This document shows, piece after piece, positions 26,229 through 35,685 of a stretch of DNA of 64,000 nt; position 1 is the stretch's first letter, and every line of letters starts with the position of its first letter. The DNA comes from Symmachiella dynata. Lineage in GTDB: Bacteria; Planctomycetota; Planctomycetia; Planctomycetales; Planctomycetaceae. The position numbers were made by a program, and so were the translations under genes. The DNA lies in the NCBI RefSeq assembly GCF_007747995.1, contig NZ_CP036276.1, forward strand, positions 7,616,001 to 7,680,000, in the 5' to 3' direction. Below the pieces are notes generated by a model. That model searched no databases and was not told the DNA's origin. It saw only the letters and a list, made by a program, of their open reading frames with translations.

Positions 26229-28490
26229 TTAAACTCGCTTTCTCAAGCTGATTCGAAAAACGGCACCAGGCAATGGACCGTGATTTAGCAATTCAAGTTT
26301 CCCACCGTAAAAGTCACTGATGATTTCGCCTGCAATCGCCAATCCCAAACCAACACCGTTTGGCTTGGTTGAGAAGTAGGGCTCAAATATATATTTGCGG
26401 TTTTCCTGGGGTACTCCTGGTCCGCTGTCAGCAAATAGCACTTCAACGTGATCCGATGCCACTCGCTTTATTGCTATAGAAATACGACGGTCCTCAACCT
26501 TTTGAAGCCAAAACATGCTATTTTGAATCAAATTGGAAAACACTTGCTGCATTTCCGCAGCGTCCAGACGTACAAGTGTTTCCGTGTTCGGCAATGTCAC
26601 CACAATGCCGAGCTTTTCGATTTCCGTACTGAATATGCCAACCGAGTCTCTGATGATCTTCTCCAGGTAAAGTTGAGACGGTTTGCCGCGACGTCGCCCA
26701 CCGAACGGTTCAATTCGCCGAAACACCGTTTTCAAGACTTCGCCTTGAATTTCAATTTCTGCAAACCTGCGATGCAAGGTAGGAAAGAGACGTACGTCAT
26801 CTCTCGACGACTTGTCAATTTCCTCTTGCCCGAGCAAGGATTCTTTCTGGATCTTCCCAACTGGATGCCTGCCGTCATGCAACACGACGTCGATAAGTTG
26901 CCCCAAGGTCGCAAGGCTATGATAACGTGCCAATACAGTTTGAACTTCTTCGATTTGTTTGGCGATCTCCCGTTCCGCACGTTCGATTATTTTGGGCATC
27001 TCAGTGTCTTTCGGATGCGCCTGCGCAAGGTGTTCACGCAAGGGCGCCAGGTCAAAGGCCGCGAACAAGCTGCCGAGCGGTCGTTTTGACTCTTCGGAGA
27101 TCTTCCGAGGCCGTACGGCAAATCGCGTCTTCTCCATAAAGGAAAGTACTTCAATCAGGATTTGCCGTAGATCATCCAGCGCTTGATTTTCATCCAAGCC
27201 CTCGCGGTTCGACTGATCTCGCAGCTTAGGGTTTTCATCAGCTGTAATACTGACATACCCAACGATCTGATTATTTGAAAGGCGCAAAGTCGGGTTTTGT
27301 ACGCGGCGCATATCCAGACGCAACCAATCGTCGCGTGGTTCACCGTAGGGCAGAACGCGAAACTCGTCACGGTAGATGTTCACGCCCGCCATTGCATCCA
27401 AATCTCGCCGTACATCGGAAATCGTGGAACTCGTCTGTTGGACAACATTGCCAAGTTCGTCACGATCCCAAACTCGCAGCTCCAGCTCGAATGGTCCACA
27501 TTCAGGACGCTGCCTTTTGTCCTCGTCCATCTCCCCTTCAGCAGCATCAGGCTTCAAGAGTTTCTTCGTGTATTTTCTTGCCTCCTCACCCTCTATTTTA
27601 AGGAGTTTTTCAGCATCATTTGCCTCATGAACGAAGTACCCTGATTCTTTAAATGTTTGCCCCTCGGAGTAAACACGGTACGTGAAGTTGAATTTGCCGG
27701 TGGCGTCAACCGACCCTTTAACGGAATAATGCGGATACTTGATAATTTTCGGCGGCGATACATCCTGTGCGAATTCAGCAAGATTGTCAGGAAGTTCCAG
27801 TTTTATCGAAAACTCTGACTGTTTTCTGAATGGTGAGACTAAGCGAGCCAAACCTCGCTGCAACTCTTCAAAGTCCCTTTTACTCCAAACCTTCTTCAAC
27901 CCATTCATTCGGAGAATGGTTCCGTGGCTCAAATCTTTGCCATGGGGCTGCTCCTTGGATTTCCAAAGCGACTCAATAGCCCCATTTCGGCAGATCTCTT
28001 TTCGGGGACGCTGTTCAATAAGGATTAGAATCTCGTCTAGATATTTCTGCTCGTCATCAAATTGTGTCCAGTCGAAGACGCCGTAGATCTCGAGAGAGGA
28101 TGACACTTGTTTCGTCACCAATTCCAACTCATCGGCAAGACGCGAAGCTGCAAATCTTCCTATCCCTTTTTCCCCCAGGACTCGCCGACCAAGTTTTGAG
28201 CTACTTTTCTTATTGTGTTTGTTGTAGGTCGCCGGTTCCATCCAAGCTTGATCAATAACATTTAGAGACATACCAGTTCCGTTATCGATTACTTCAATTG
28301 CTCCCTTACCAGGCTCAAGCTGCCCGGTAAAACGTATTAGGACGCGTTCGGCATCTGCGTCATACGAATTCTTCACCAACTCAATAATCGCAACAGTCTC
28401 ACTGCTAATCAACTCTTCACCGAGCGTGCGGAGAATCCTAGCTTTTGGGCGAAGCGCTAGGTATTTAGGTTCGTCTGTTGTGTTGGACAT
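26229..28490 (-). CDS. Histidine-kinase-like protein with two GHKL ATPase modules
   Basis: This 753-residue protein has a GHKL (HSP90/MutL/MORC-type) ATPase at its N-terminus: N-box ELVKNSYDADA (Glu37, Asn41), G1 DNGTGM (69-74) and lid GEKGIGRFA (106-114). Its C-terminus is a second GHKL ATPase of the histidine-kinase type: an H-box-like VVLHDGRHPVGKI (His538), N-box NLIQNS (653-658), G1 DSGPG (688-692) and G2 GVGLGLA (712-718). No membrane segments are present, so it is cytosolic. The N-terminal module may sense or clamp DNA or a nucleotide while the C-terminal one phosphorylates the receiver protein encoded 2 bp downstream. The methyltransferase gene lies 19 bp upstream. Iyer, Abhiman and Aravind described MORC/MutL-like ATPases in restriction-modification contexts; this is compatible but not proven. 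Confidence 0.85.
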   Translation of the reverse strand: MSNTTDEPKYLALRPKARILRTLGEELISSETVAIIELVKNSYDADAERVLIRFTGQLEPGKGAIEVIDNGTGMSLNVIDQAWMEPATYNKHNKKSSSKLGRRVLGEKGIGRFAASRLADELELVTKQVSSSLEIYGVFDWTQFDDEQKYLDEILILIEQRPRKEICRNGAIESLWKSKEQPHGKDLSHGTILRMNGLKKVWSKRDFEELQRGLARLVSPFRKQSEFSIKLELPDNLAEFAQDVSPPKIIKYPHYSVKGSVDATGKFNFTYRVYSEGQTFKESGYFVHEANDAEKLLKIEGEEARKYTKKLLKPDAAEGEMDEDKRQRPECGPFELELRVWDRDELGNVVQQTSSTISDVRRDLDAMAGVNIYRDEFRVLPYGEPRDDWLRLDMRRVQNPTLRLSNNQIVGYVSITADENPKLRDQSNREGLDENQALDDLRQILIEVLSFMEKTRFAVRPRKISEESKRPLGSLFAAFDLAPLREHLAQAHPKDTEMPKIIERAEREIAKQIEEVQTVLARYHSLATLGQLIDVVLHDGRHPVGKIQKESLLGQEEIDKSSRDDVRLFPTLHRRFAEIEIQGEVLKTVFRRIEPFGGRRRGKPSQLYLEKIIRDSVGIFSTEIEKLGIVVTLPNTETLVRLDAAEMQQVFSNLIQNSMFWLQKVEDRRISIAIKRVASDHVEVLFADSGPGVPQENRKYIFEPYFSTKPNGVGLGLAIAGEIISDFYGGKLELLNHGPLPGAVFRISLRKRV

Positions 28491-28509
28491 AATCTTCTTC
28501 GCTAATAGG

Positions 28510-29511
28510 TCACGCTTGTCTTGTTAAACCCCTCACCGCGGCTCGCATCACAGGCGGGCAAACGGCATTACCAAGCAACTTAATACTATCACGCCGACTA
28601 CTAGTTTTGACAGAGAACTTCATAGGCATACCCATGGCAGCCTTTAATTCCGGCACCTGAAGCATTCGCATAAAATGCTGTGCCTTCTTAACTTTTACAT
28701 ATGCAAAACGGTCAAGCGTAGTAATAGTTCGTAAGGGACGTGTAAGCCGCTGCCATCCTCCTGCATGATCGCTACCGTAGTATACGATTAGAAATGGGCG
28801 TTTCGTTCCCACGACATCCATCGCCCTCTCGGCGCGTGCCAACGTCGCGTCTGCTCTTCCAGGCTGTCGCAATGGCGTGAATCTGTACTCGCTATTTTTG
28901 ACAATGATGCTTGAGGCTGGAATGGGAAACGCGAAATTGGATGTGATCGATGCCGGTTCGCGTTCTCGATCACAAAGAAGAAACAGTCTACGTCGCGTCT
29001 GTGGCACACCGAAAAGCGACGAATCAAGCACCTGTGGGCTAACGTGATAGCCGAGTCCTATGAGATCATCCAGGAACTCGTCGTAGCGTGACCAGTTACG
29101 CATATTCACAACATTTTCCACGATGATCCAACGGGGCTCAAATACTTTGGCAAAGCGTATTACATGAAAGGCTGTTTCCTTGCTTTTCTCGCAACGCGGA
29201 CTATTGCCTTTAGCAGGACTGTGGTTGGTGCACTCTGGTGACGCAATCAAGAGGTTAATGTCTTTTATTTCACTTCTCAACTGCCGGTTGGTCCAGTCTT
29301 CCAGTCGCCCCTCAAAAAACCATGCGTCTGGAAAATTGGCAGAGTACGCATCACCTGCGATATCCCATTTATCGAATCCTGCGACGACCTCGGCACCAGC
29401 GAGTTTGGCCCCCCAGCTGCTTCCACCTGCGCCGCAGAATAAATCGATGGCCCGAACTCCTGCTGAATTGTTTATGCTCGTCCTCACCATATTCGCCTTC
29501 TCCAATGTCAA
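28510..29511 (-). CDS. C5-cytosine DNA methyltransferase
   Basis: This 333-residue enzyme methylates cytosine at C5 in a specific DNA site. Motif I is AIDLFCGAGGSSWG (residues 21-34), motif VI is VENV (131-134), motif VIII is QTRRR (171-175) and motif X ends in GNAVCPP. Motif IV, which holds the catalytic Cys (Cys94), reads SPECTNHS rather than the usual PPCQ form. It has a short target-recognition region for the family. It is first in a three-gene operon with the kinase-like and receiver genes; no restriction endonuclease gene is visible. ATG codons at 29511 and 29490 are both possible starts. Regional base composition suggests horizontal acquisition. Confidence 0.9.
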   Translation of the reverse strand: MTLEKANMVRTSINNSAGVRAIDLFCGAGGSSWGAKLAGAEVVAGFDKWDIAGDAYSANFPDAWFFEGRLEDWTNRQLRSEIKDINLLIASPECTNHSPAKGNSPRCEKSKETAFHVIRFAKVFEPRWIIVENVVNMRNWSRYDEFLDDLIGLGYHVSPQVLDSSLFGVPQTRRRLFLLCDREREPASITSNFAFPIPASSIIVKNSEYRFTPLRQPGRADATLARAERAMDVVGTKRPFLIVYYGSDHAGGWQRLTRPLRTITTLDRFAYVKVKKAQHFMRMLQVPELKAAMGMPMKFSVKTSSRRDSIKLLGNAVCPPVMRAAVRGLTRQA

Positions 29512-29731
29512 GGGGCCATAACTTCACCTAATGTAAGGAGTTATCGGCAAAAACAGTGCAGAACACCAGGTCGCTTCCTGGCACCGTGCACGGTCATAGT
29601 GGTGTAAGTAGCGATTGGAGCCACATATAACGGCATTTTCTCGCTCATTGCCAATGGCTTAAACTGCATGCTTGGCTGGGCAGTTCACCACGTGAGATCG
29701 ATTTCTCGCCGAGACACCTGGGACAGGGCCG

Positions 29732-30001
29732 GTGTTGAAGAAGGGTGACCGTGTGCGGCTTCAATTCGACATTCAGCTCAACCGTGGCGACTTTGTTGCC
29801 AAAGACCGCGACGAGATATTGACCGTCGGTGCCCGGCATCTGATCGCCGGTTTCCGCTACGGCCTGGAGGGGATGCGCGTCGGAGGCATGCGTCAATTCC
29901 GAGCGAGTCCGCATTTGTGTTACCGCGACGAAGAGCTTCAGGGCATCCCGAAGAATGCCGTGCTGGTTTTCAACATCAAGTCTGTGGAGCTCATGGGCTA
30001 A
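29732..30001 (+). CDS. FKBP-type peptidyl-prolyl isomerase-like, possibly truncated
   Basis: About 89 residues from a GTG at 29732 match the FKBP fold: KKGDRVRLQFDIQLNRG, RHLIAGFRYGLEGMRVGGMRQF and GIPKNAVLVFNIKSVELM. The FKBP-like segment TPGTGPV continues in frame upstream of that GTG to a stop at 29693, without an ATG, so the 5' end is uncertain and the gene may be a remnant. It lies on the other side of the methyltransferase operon, divergent from it. The 220 bp between them holds no other feature I could support. Confidence 0.55.
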   Translation: MLKKGDRVRLQFDIQLNRGDFVAKDRDEILTVGARHLIAGFRYGLEGMRVGGMRQFRASPHLCYRDEELQGIPKNAVLVFNIKSVELMG

Positions 30002-30243
30002 CGAAGCATCGCATGTCTTCCAGCCAAATTGGATCGCGCGCAACACAAACATCTCTTTGAGCAACTCGTCGCGCGTCGCCAATTCCGCGCTCTTTTTCTG
30101 CCATAACGTTATGCAACTTGCATAACTTTTCGAGGCTCAGCGTGCTTGCAGGAATGTGTTCTAAGAATCTCGGTAATTTCCCTATTTTTTTGTTTACATT
30201 CCTTAACAAATCCGTAGACTCATTAGCTTAGTAACCTTTGAGG

Positions 30244-30295
30244 TCAAATGTCACAGCGTGGCATTTGAAGTCAAGCAGGCGTTTTGAGCCTGCTT
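30244..30295 (+). other. Paired stem-loops in the leader of the lipoprotein gene
   Basis: TCAAATG (30244-30250) pairs with CATTTGA (30262-30268), and immediately after it AAGCAGGC (30273-30280) pairs with GCCTGCTT (30288-30295). They lie 150 bp upstream of the lipoprotein start, in a gene-free stretch 30002-30443 where nothing else was found. They could be a structured mRNA leader or the end of an upstream transcript. Confidence 0.4.
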
Positions 30296-30443
30296 CAGGA
30301 GATACAAACTCTCGCAGTTCTCGAAAGTTTGCCGGCGATGAAAAAAGCAGTGCGCGCTGCGACGTTGCGCTGTTTTTTGAACGGCTGGAAAACTTGAATA
30401 GCAACGATTTCTCTCCCTCTCATTGAATTTCGAGGCTCAGTTC

Positions 30444-30896
30444 ATGGCTCGCGCAATTTTCGCAGCTCCTCTTCGAACACAATTGACGCTTCAATTGTTC
30501 CGCCCGCTGGCCGTCTTGTTTGCCATGGTGTTGTTCTCATCGACTTTGACCGGTTGCGGCGATACTTCGCACGGCGACCGTGTTCCACTGACTGGTACCG
30601 TCAAAAAAGGAGGAGAATTGTTGCAGACAAAAGCAACGATTTACTTCAATCCTTTGCCGGATCAAGGTGGAAACGGCTCCAGTGGCGAGGTTGCCGAAGG
30701 TCGGTTTACGATCCCCGCAGAAAGCGGTCCGACACCGGGCAAAAAGTACAATGTTTCTGTGATCACATCACCTGGTATTCCTGCCGACGACACGCCGCGG
30801 GACCAGATCAAGCTTCCGGAACGCTTGGAAACGACGGTCGAAATCCCGTCGCGCGACAGTGAGGACAGTCCGGAGCTAGAGATTGTTTTTGACTGA
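30444..30896 (+). CDS. Small secreted lipoprotein paired with DUF1559
   Basis: This protein of about 150 residues has a signal peptide ending in a lipobox (STLTGCGD), so it is likely lipid-anchored. The mature part VPLTGTVKKGGELLQTKATIYFNPL is a carboxypeptidase-regulatory-like beta sandwich, which planctomycetes carry in many copies. The ATG at 30444 follows a GAGG element; an upstream TTG frame from 30423 is less likely. It is 66 bp before a DUF1559 gene, the usual arrangement. Function unknown; probably an envelope protein. Confidence 0.8.
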   Translation: MARAIFAAPLRTQLTLQLFRPLAVLFAMVLFSSTLTGCGDTSHGDRVPLTGTVKKGGELLQTKATIYFNPLPDQGGNGSSGEVAEGRFTIPAESGPTPGKKYNVSVITSPGIPADDTPRDQIKLPERLETTVEIPSRDSEDSPELEIVFD

Positions 30897-30962
30897 CGTC
30901 ATCACCAATCTTTCTTTGAGTTGACACGATGTCCTTTTTAACCCTTTTCAGCGGGAGGAGTT

Positions 30963-31955
<993 letters not shown>

Positions 31956-32004
31956 AGCCCTCTGGGACGGATTCAAACTCTTCGTCTCGTCTTCACACAT
32001 GGCT

Positions 32005-32032
32005 CTGCCGACTCTCCTTGGGGAGTCGGCAG
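32005..32032 (+). terminator. Terminator-like hairpin after DUF1559
   Basis: CTGCCGACT (32005-32013) pairs with AGTCGGCAG (32024-32032), and the stem can extend inward with G-T wobble to a very small loop. It follows the DUF1559 stop by 50 bp; no long T-run follows (GGCTACTTT). The rest of 31956-32369 shows nothing I can support. Confidence 0.65.
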
Positions 32033-32369
32033 GGCTACTTTCTTCGAATGTACGACTGGACTTTGAGAATGCTTCCCGGCAGCTTGCTGAGTTGTGGCTT
32101 TTCAAGTGTGTGATTTGGGTTGGAAGAAGCAGGCGTTGGAAAGCTCAAAGATGATTTCGGGGCTGCTTGCGGTCCCACGTTACTCAAGCACAGTGACGAC
32201 GGACTGAGTAGTCACTTTTAATGTGAGCTTGCGTTTCAGCGTCGACACATCGTGTCTTATTCAGGGCGGTTGCAGCTCCTTGACTTCCTCTAAGGGGGAA
32301 GTCCGCGACTTGTTCTAGGAGTTTGCTGACACCGTGACCCGCACCCCCTCTCGACGTGAGGATCCATTC

Positions 32370-33614
32370 GTGACGCATGATGCTGACTCCGTTTTGCTGA
32401 CCGAACCAGGAACGGCAAAGAATGCCGACACTGACATTGTCCGACCGCGACTGGATAACGTCGATATGCTGCGGGGCTTGGCAATCGTCTTGATGAGCCT
32501 CGACCATGTCCGCGAGTTTCTCTCCGCGGCTCAGTACAGTCCCACTGACGTCGCGAACACGACAGCTGCGCTGTTCTTCACGCGCTGGGTGACGGACTTT
32601 TGCGCACCGGTGTTCGTGTTTCTGGCCGGAACCGGAGCTTACTTGTATGGTCGCCGCGTCCACTCGACAGCTCACGCTTCGAGGTTCTTACTCACACGCG
32701 GGTTGTGGCTCGTCGTGTTAGAGTTAACGGTGATCCGCTTGGCATGGTTTTTTAACTTCGATTATGCCTCTGGCAGCGTGGGACAAGTGATCTGGACGAT
32801 CGGTTGGTCGATGGTCGTGATGTCGGGTTTGGTGTTCTTGCCCATCTCGGCCATTACCACGATTGGTATCTTGTTGATCGCTTTTCACAATGTGTTTGAT
32901 CCCGTCTCGGCCGATAGCTTTGGTGAAAACTGGGCGTGGCTGTGGCGGTTTCTCCATGCGGGAGGCGGGGTCACTCCCTTTTCCGGCGTTCCCGTGCATG
33001 TGGCTTATCCGCTGATTCCCTGGGTGGGTGTTATGGCAGCTGGCTATGGATTCGGGCCACTCTTGAAACTCCCGCAAGGTAAACGTCGCGTAGAGACATT
33101 AGCATTGGGCATCGTCCTGACGCTGACATTCTTCGGCCTGCGTGCGACGAATATGTATGGCGACCCGGGGCAATGGAGTTCGCATCCCGAGTTCGTGCGA
33201 ACAATGCTCTCTTTCTTAGCCCTGCAAAAGTATCCCCCGTCGCTGCTGTTTTTGTTGATGACCTTGGGTCCGGCACTCATCGTGTTAGCAGCCGCCGATC
33301 GACCGCTGGGAAAGTTCGGACACTTCTTGGTCATCTATGGCCGCGTGCCGCTGTTTTATTACATCTTGCACCTTTTTGTGATTCACGCGCTGACGATTGG
33401 GATTGTCTATCTGCAGTGCCAAGAGACACCCGCCTGGTTGTTTTCATTTCCTCCCGGCCATGCCGGTCTGGATAGTGCGGGCAACAACTGCGGAGTAGAT
33501 CTGCCGGTGCTCTACGGCATCTGGCTCGGCGTTGTTGTCGCACTCTATCCTCTTTGCCGTTGGTTCGCCGGCGTCAAACGCCGCCGCCGCGATGCGTGGT
33601 TGAGTTACCTGTAA
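32370..33614 (+). CDS. DUF1624-like (HGSNAT-related) membrane protein
   Basis: This protein of about 414 residues has around ten membrane helices. It begins with DNVDMLRGLAIVLMSLDHVRE, the hallmark of DUF1624 and heparan-alpha-glucosaminide N-acetyltransferase-like proteins, whose His in the first helix is catalytic in the human enzyme. The FVFLAGTGAYLYGRR and YPLIPWVGVMAAGYGFG segments fit. It may acylate an envelope sugar, but the substrate is unknown. The GTG at 32370 has GAGG at 8 nt; a GTG at 32334 with AGGAG at 12 nt is an alternative. It stands alone on the plus strand. Confidence 0.75.
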   Translation: MTHDADSVLLTEPGTAKNADTDIVRPRLDNVDMLRGLAIVLMSLDHVREFLSAAQYSPTDVANTTAALFFTRWVTDFCAPVFVFLAGTGAYLYGRRVHSTAHASRFLLTRGLWLVVLELTVIRLAWFFNFDYASGSVGQVIWTIGWSMVVMSGLVFLPISAITTIGILLIAFHNVFDPVSADSFGENWAWLWRFLHAGGGVTPFSGVPVHVAYPLIPWVGVMAAGYGFGPLLKLPQGKRRVETLALGIVLTLTFFGLRATNMYGDPGQWSSHPEFVRTMLSFLALQKYPPSLLFLLMTLGPALIVLAAADRPLGKFGHFLVIYGRVPLFYYILHLFVIHALTIGIVYLQCQETPAWLFSFPPGHAGLDSAGNNCGVDLPVLYGIWLGVVVALYPLCRWFAGVKRRRRDAWLSYL

Positions 33615-33645
33615 CACGCCGGCGAACGTGGACTTGCCAGCGACC

Positions 33646-34908
33646 TTATCTGCGGTCCCATTTCCCTTTTCCCAGATCTTGCCAGCCATCGATTCCCGCA
33701 CCTGTCGTGATCGCTTTGTTGTTATAGATGCGGACCCAGCGTTGCTGATCCCCGTCATAAATTGCCAGGAATTCGTCGGTCCGTTCTCGTTCTTCGAACC
33801 GACCAGAGATTTGGCCGGACGGGTCGAGTGCGAGCCATTTTCCATTTCCCTGGTCGATATACATGCCCCCCATGGACGATTTCCAAAATCCCGTGGTCTG
33901 CACAGGGGGACGAATTACCCAGCTGGATGTCGACTCTCTTGGGACGGTGAATTCTGCAACCTTATTGCCTTGCAGATCCTTGGCAAACCAGAGGTGCCCC
34001 ACAAAGGAAGGCTGTTCGTAATAGTCGTCTGCCTTGAGCTGATTGTATGGCAGTTCTTTATTAGTTTTCGCGTCGTAATAGCTGATCTTCACGCTTTGCC
34101 CAGAGTTGTTGATGACATTCAGCAGGACTTCATCGTTCGGTCCGATGGTGTCCGGTCCAGGTTTTGTTTTTTGGACTCCCACAATTCGCATGCGGGTTTC
34201 ATAAAAACGGACCGCACCGCCGCCCATGACATCGCCCTTGAATAAAACTCCTTTATCGCTTCGCGGCCACCGCAGTGCGAGCTTGTGCCGCCGATTATAA
34301 TAGCCCACGTAACGCGGCGTATCGTATTCTTCAGAACGTTCATAAACGAATCGTTCACCCGCGAGTTTCAGTGTCAGCACTCGGCCGGATAAGCGGGCAA
34401 TGCTGAACACATTGGTGCCTGGAATCGTGAGTTCAAAATTGACCACAGGGCTCGGTGCAGGAAGATTATTGGGGGAATTGAGGAGGACAACCAAAGTGTC
34501 CGGTGCCAATAATTCTAGCCAACGTGATTTGATAGATTCTGACGCAACGACAACGGGGGTGGGGCGGGTAATCCGTCCATAAACTTCTCGATAACTGACA
34601 TCTTGACCGAGGACGGTGCGGAACTGCGTATCGGTAGAGGGCAGTTCGATTCTGGTTGGAACTTCAATTTGAAACTCCTGTTCGATTTGCTCTTGGATAG
34701 TCACGATGCGGCCATCAGCGGTCGTGACCTCTCTTGGGACCGTCACCGAGCGTGTCCGCGTTTCGGTATGCATTTCGATTAAGTTCAGCGTGCGGCCTTG
34801 TCCACGATCCAGTTTTGCGAACTTTGGTGTGGCGGCCGCGGCAACCTGCCCTAATCCGGTTGCCAAGATTAAAACCACCCATGCGAACGTCTTTGAGAAG
34901 TTTGTCAT
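33646..34908 (-). CDS. Secreted protein with VHL-beta-like domain
   Basis: This 420-residue protein begins with a signal peptide ending near residue 26. Residues 30-110 contain the ETRTRSVTVPREVTTADGR region, rich in beta. Residues about 261-323 (33940-34128) resemble the beta domain of the von Hippel-Lindau protein: VLLNVINNSGQSVKISYYD, then LPYNQL, then SFVGHLWFAKD, which matches the order N-x-S, W/Y-x-D, P-L-x-P-G and GHLWL-x-D of that domain. The rest (FWKSSMGGMYIDQGNGKWLALD, W-rich repeats at the end) is not recognised. It is an exported protein of unknown role, about 30 bp from the convergent membrane-protein gene. Confidence 0.6.
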   Translation of the reverse strand: MTNFSKTFAWVVLILATGLGQVAAAATPKFAKLDRGQGRTLNLIEMHTETRTRSVTVPREVTTADGRIVTIQEQIEQEFQIEVPTRIELPSTDTQFRTVLGQDVSYREVYGRITRPTPVVVASESIKSRWLELLAPDTLVVLLNSPNNLPAPSPVVNFELTIPGTNVFSIARLSGRVLTLKLAGERFVYERSEEYDTPRYVGYYNRRHKLALRWPRSDKGVLFKGDVMGGGAVRFYETRMRIVGVQKTKPGPDTIGPNDEVLLNVINNSGQSVKISYYDAKTNKELPYNQLKADDYYEQPSFVGHLWFAKDLQGNKVAEFTVPRESTSSWVIRPPVQTTGFWKSSMGGMYIDQGNGKWLALDPSGQISGRFEERERTDEFLAIYDGDQQRWVRIYNNKAITTGAGIDGWQDLGKGKWDRR

Positions 34909-35685
34909 GTTTTCGTCAAACCTTTCTCACATTCAGTGAGACATTGTTGAAGGGGAAATTAGCGATCTACTCTTAGATGCCCAACGGTACCCGTCACGAG
35001 CCACAAATTTGAGAGAAAATTGAGAAAAAGCCGATAATCCTTGTAACACGCAATATTCCAACCGAAGAGAATGTGACGTAAGCCTCTTAAAACAAACAAG
35101 ATACAATTCTTGCCCCCGGCAGGCTCGCCCCAAAAGTTCTTGAAGAGGAACTGTTCCGGGAGGACATTTGTGTCGGCGAGGGAAAACTGTTTAGTCGCAA
35201 TAGCCCGGACAGCTACCGGACCCGCAGAGCTGTCGCCCCCCAAAAGAAAACGCTACCAGCGAACCTATTTTTCCGTAGCGGGGAGTTGGAGGCGACAGCA
35301 GTTGATGGATTGGACGACTGCAAGGTGTTCAGCCGACATTACAATGTGTAAAGCCAGTGATTGACATGCTAAACATCCGAGACAGCGCGAGACGGCCCCT
35401 CCTTACCGGAATAATCCCGACATTCCACTCGACTGCCTCACTTGTGTTGCACCGACAGGGCAAATAGTGATTGTTTGGCACGATTTTCCCTACTGGCTCA
35501 ATAAGTCGGCCATCGTTGATGTGTTTTGTGCGACACATTGCCCGACTTTAAAAGGAGAAAGCTGGCTTTCCATCCTCCACGGATGATGATCTCCGAGCGA
35601 TGATTTCGGAGTGGTCGGTTAGCTCACCGCACCAGGGAAGAATCATCAATTTCAATTGAGCTAGGCAACTTTGAGACGAACTTCG
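34909..35685. other. Intergenic region before the PEP-CTERM gene
   Basis: About 780 bp between divergent genes. Short open frames on both strands lack ribosome-binding sites and known domains and were not called. The only candidate signal is the TGGCACG element at 35476. No repeats or strong hairpins were found. Confidence 0.45.
35476..35491 (+). promoter_or_regulatory. Possible sigma-54 promoter upstream of PEP-CTERM gene
   Basis: TGGCACG at 35476-35482 matches the -24 box exactly, and TCCCT at 35487-35491 lies at the correct distance for the -12 box (consensus TTGCT) but matches only partly. It is about 195 bp before the gene. PEP-CTERM genes are RpoN-dependent in Zoogloea, which makes the match interesting, but chance is possible. 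Confidence 0.3.

Noticed and set aside
29645-30082. Minus-strand open frame opposite the FKBP-like gene
   Set aside because: Most of it is the antisense of FKBP motifs, and its N-terminal part has no family.
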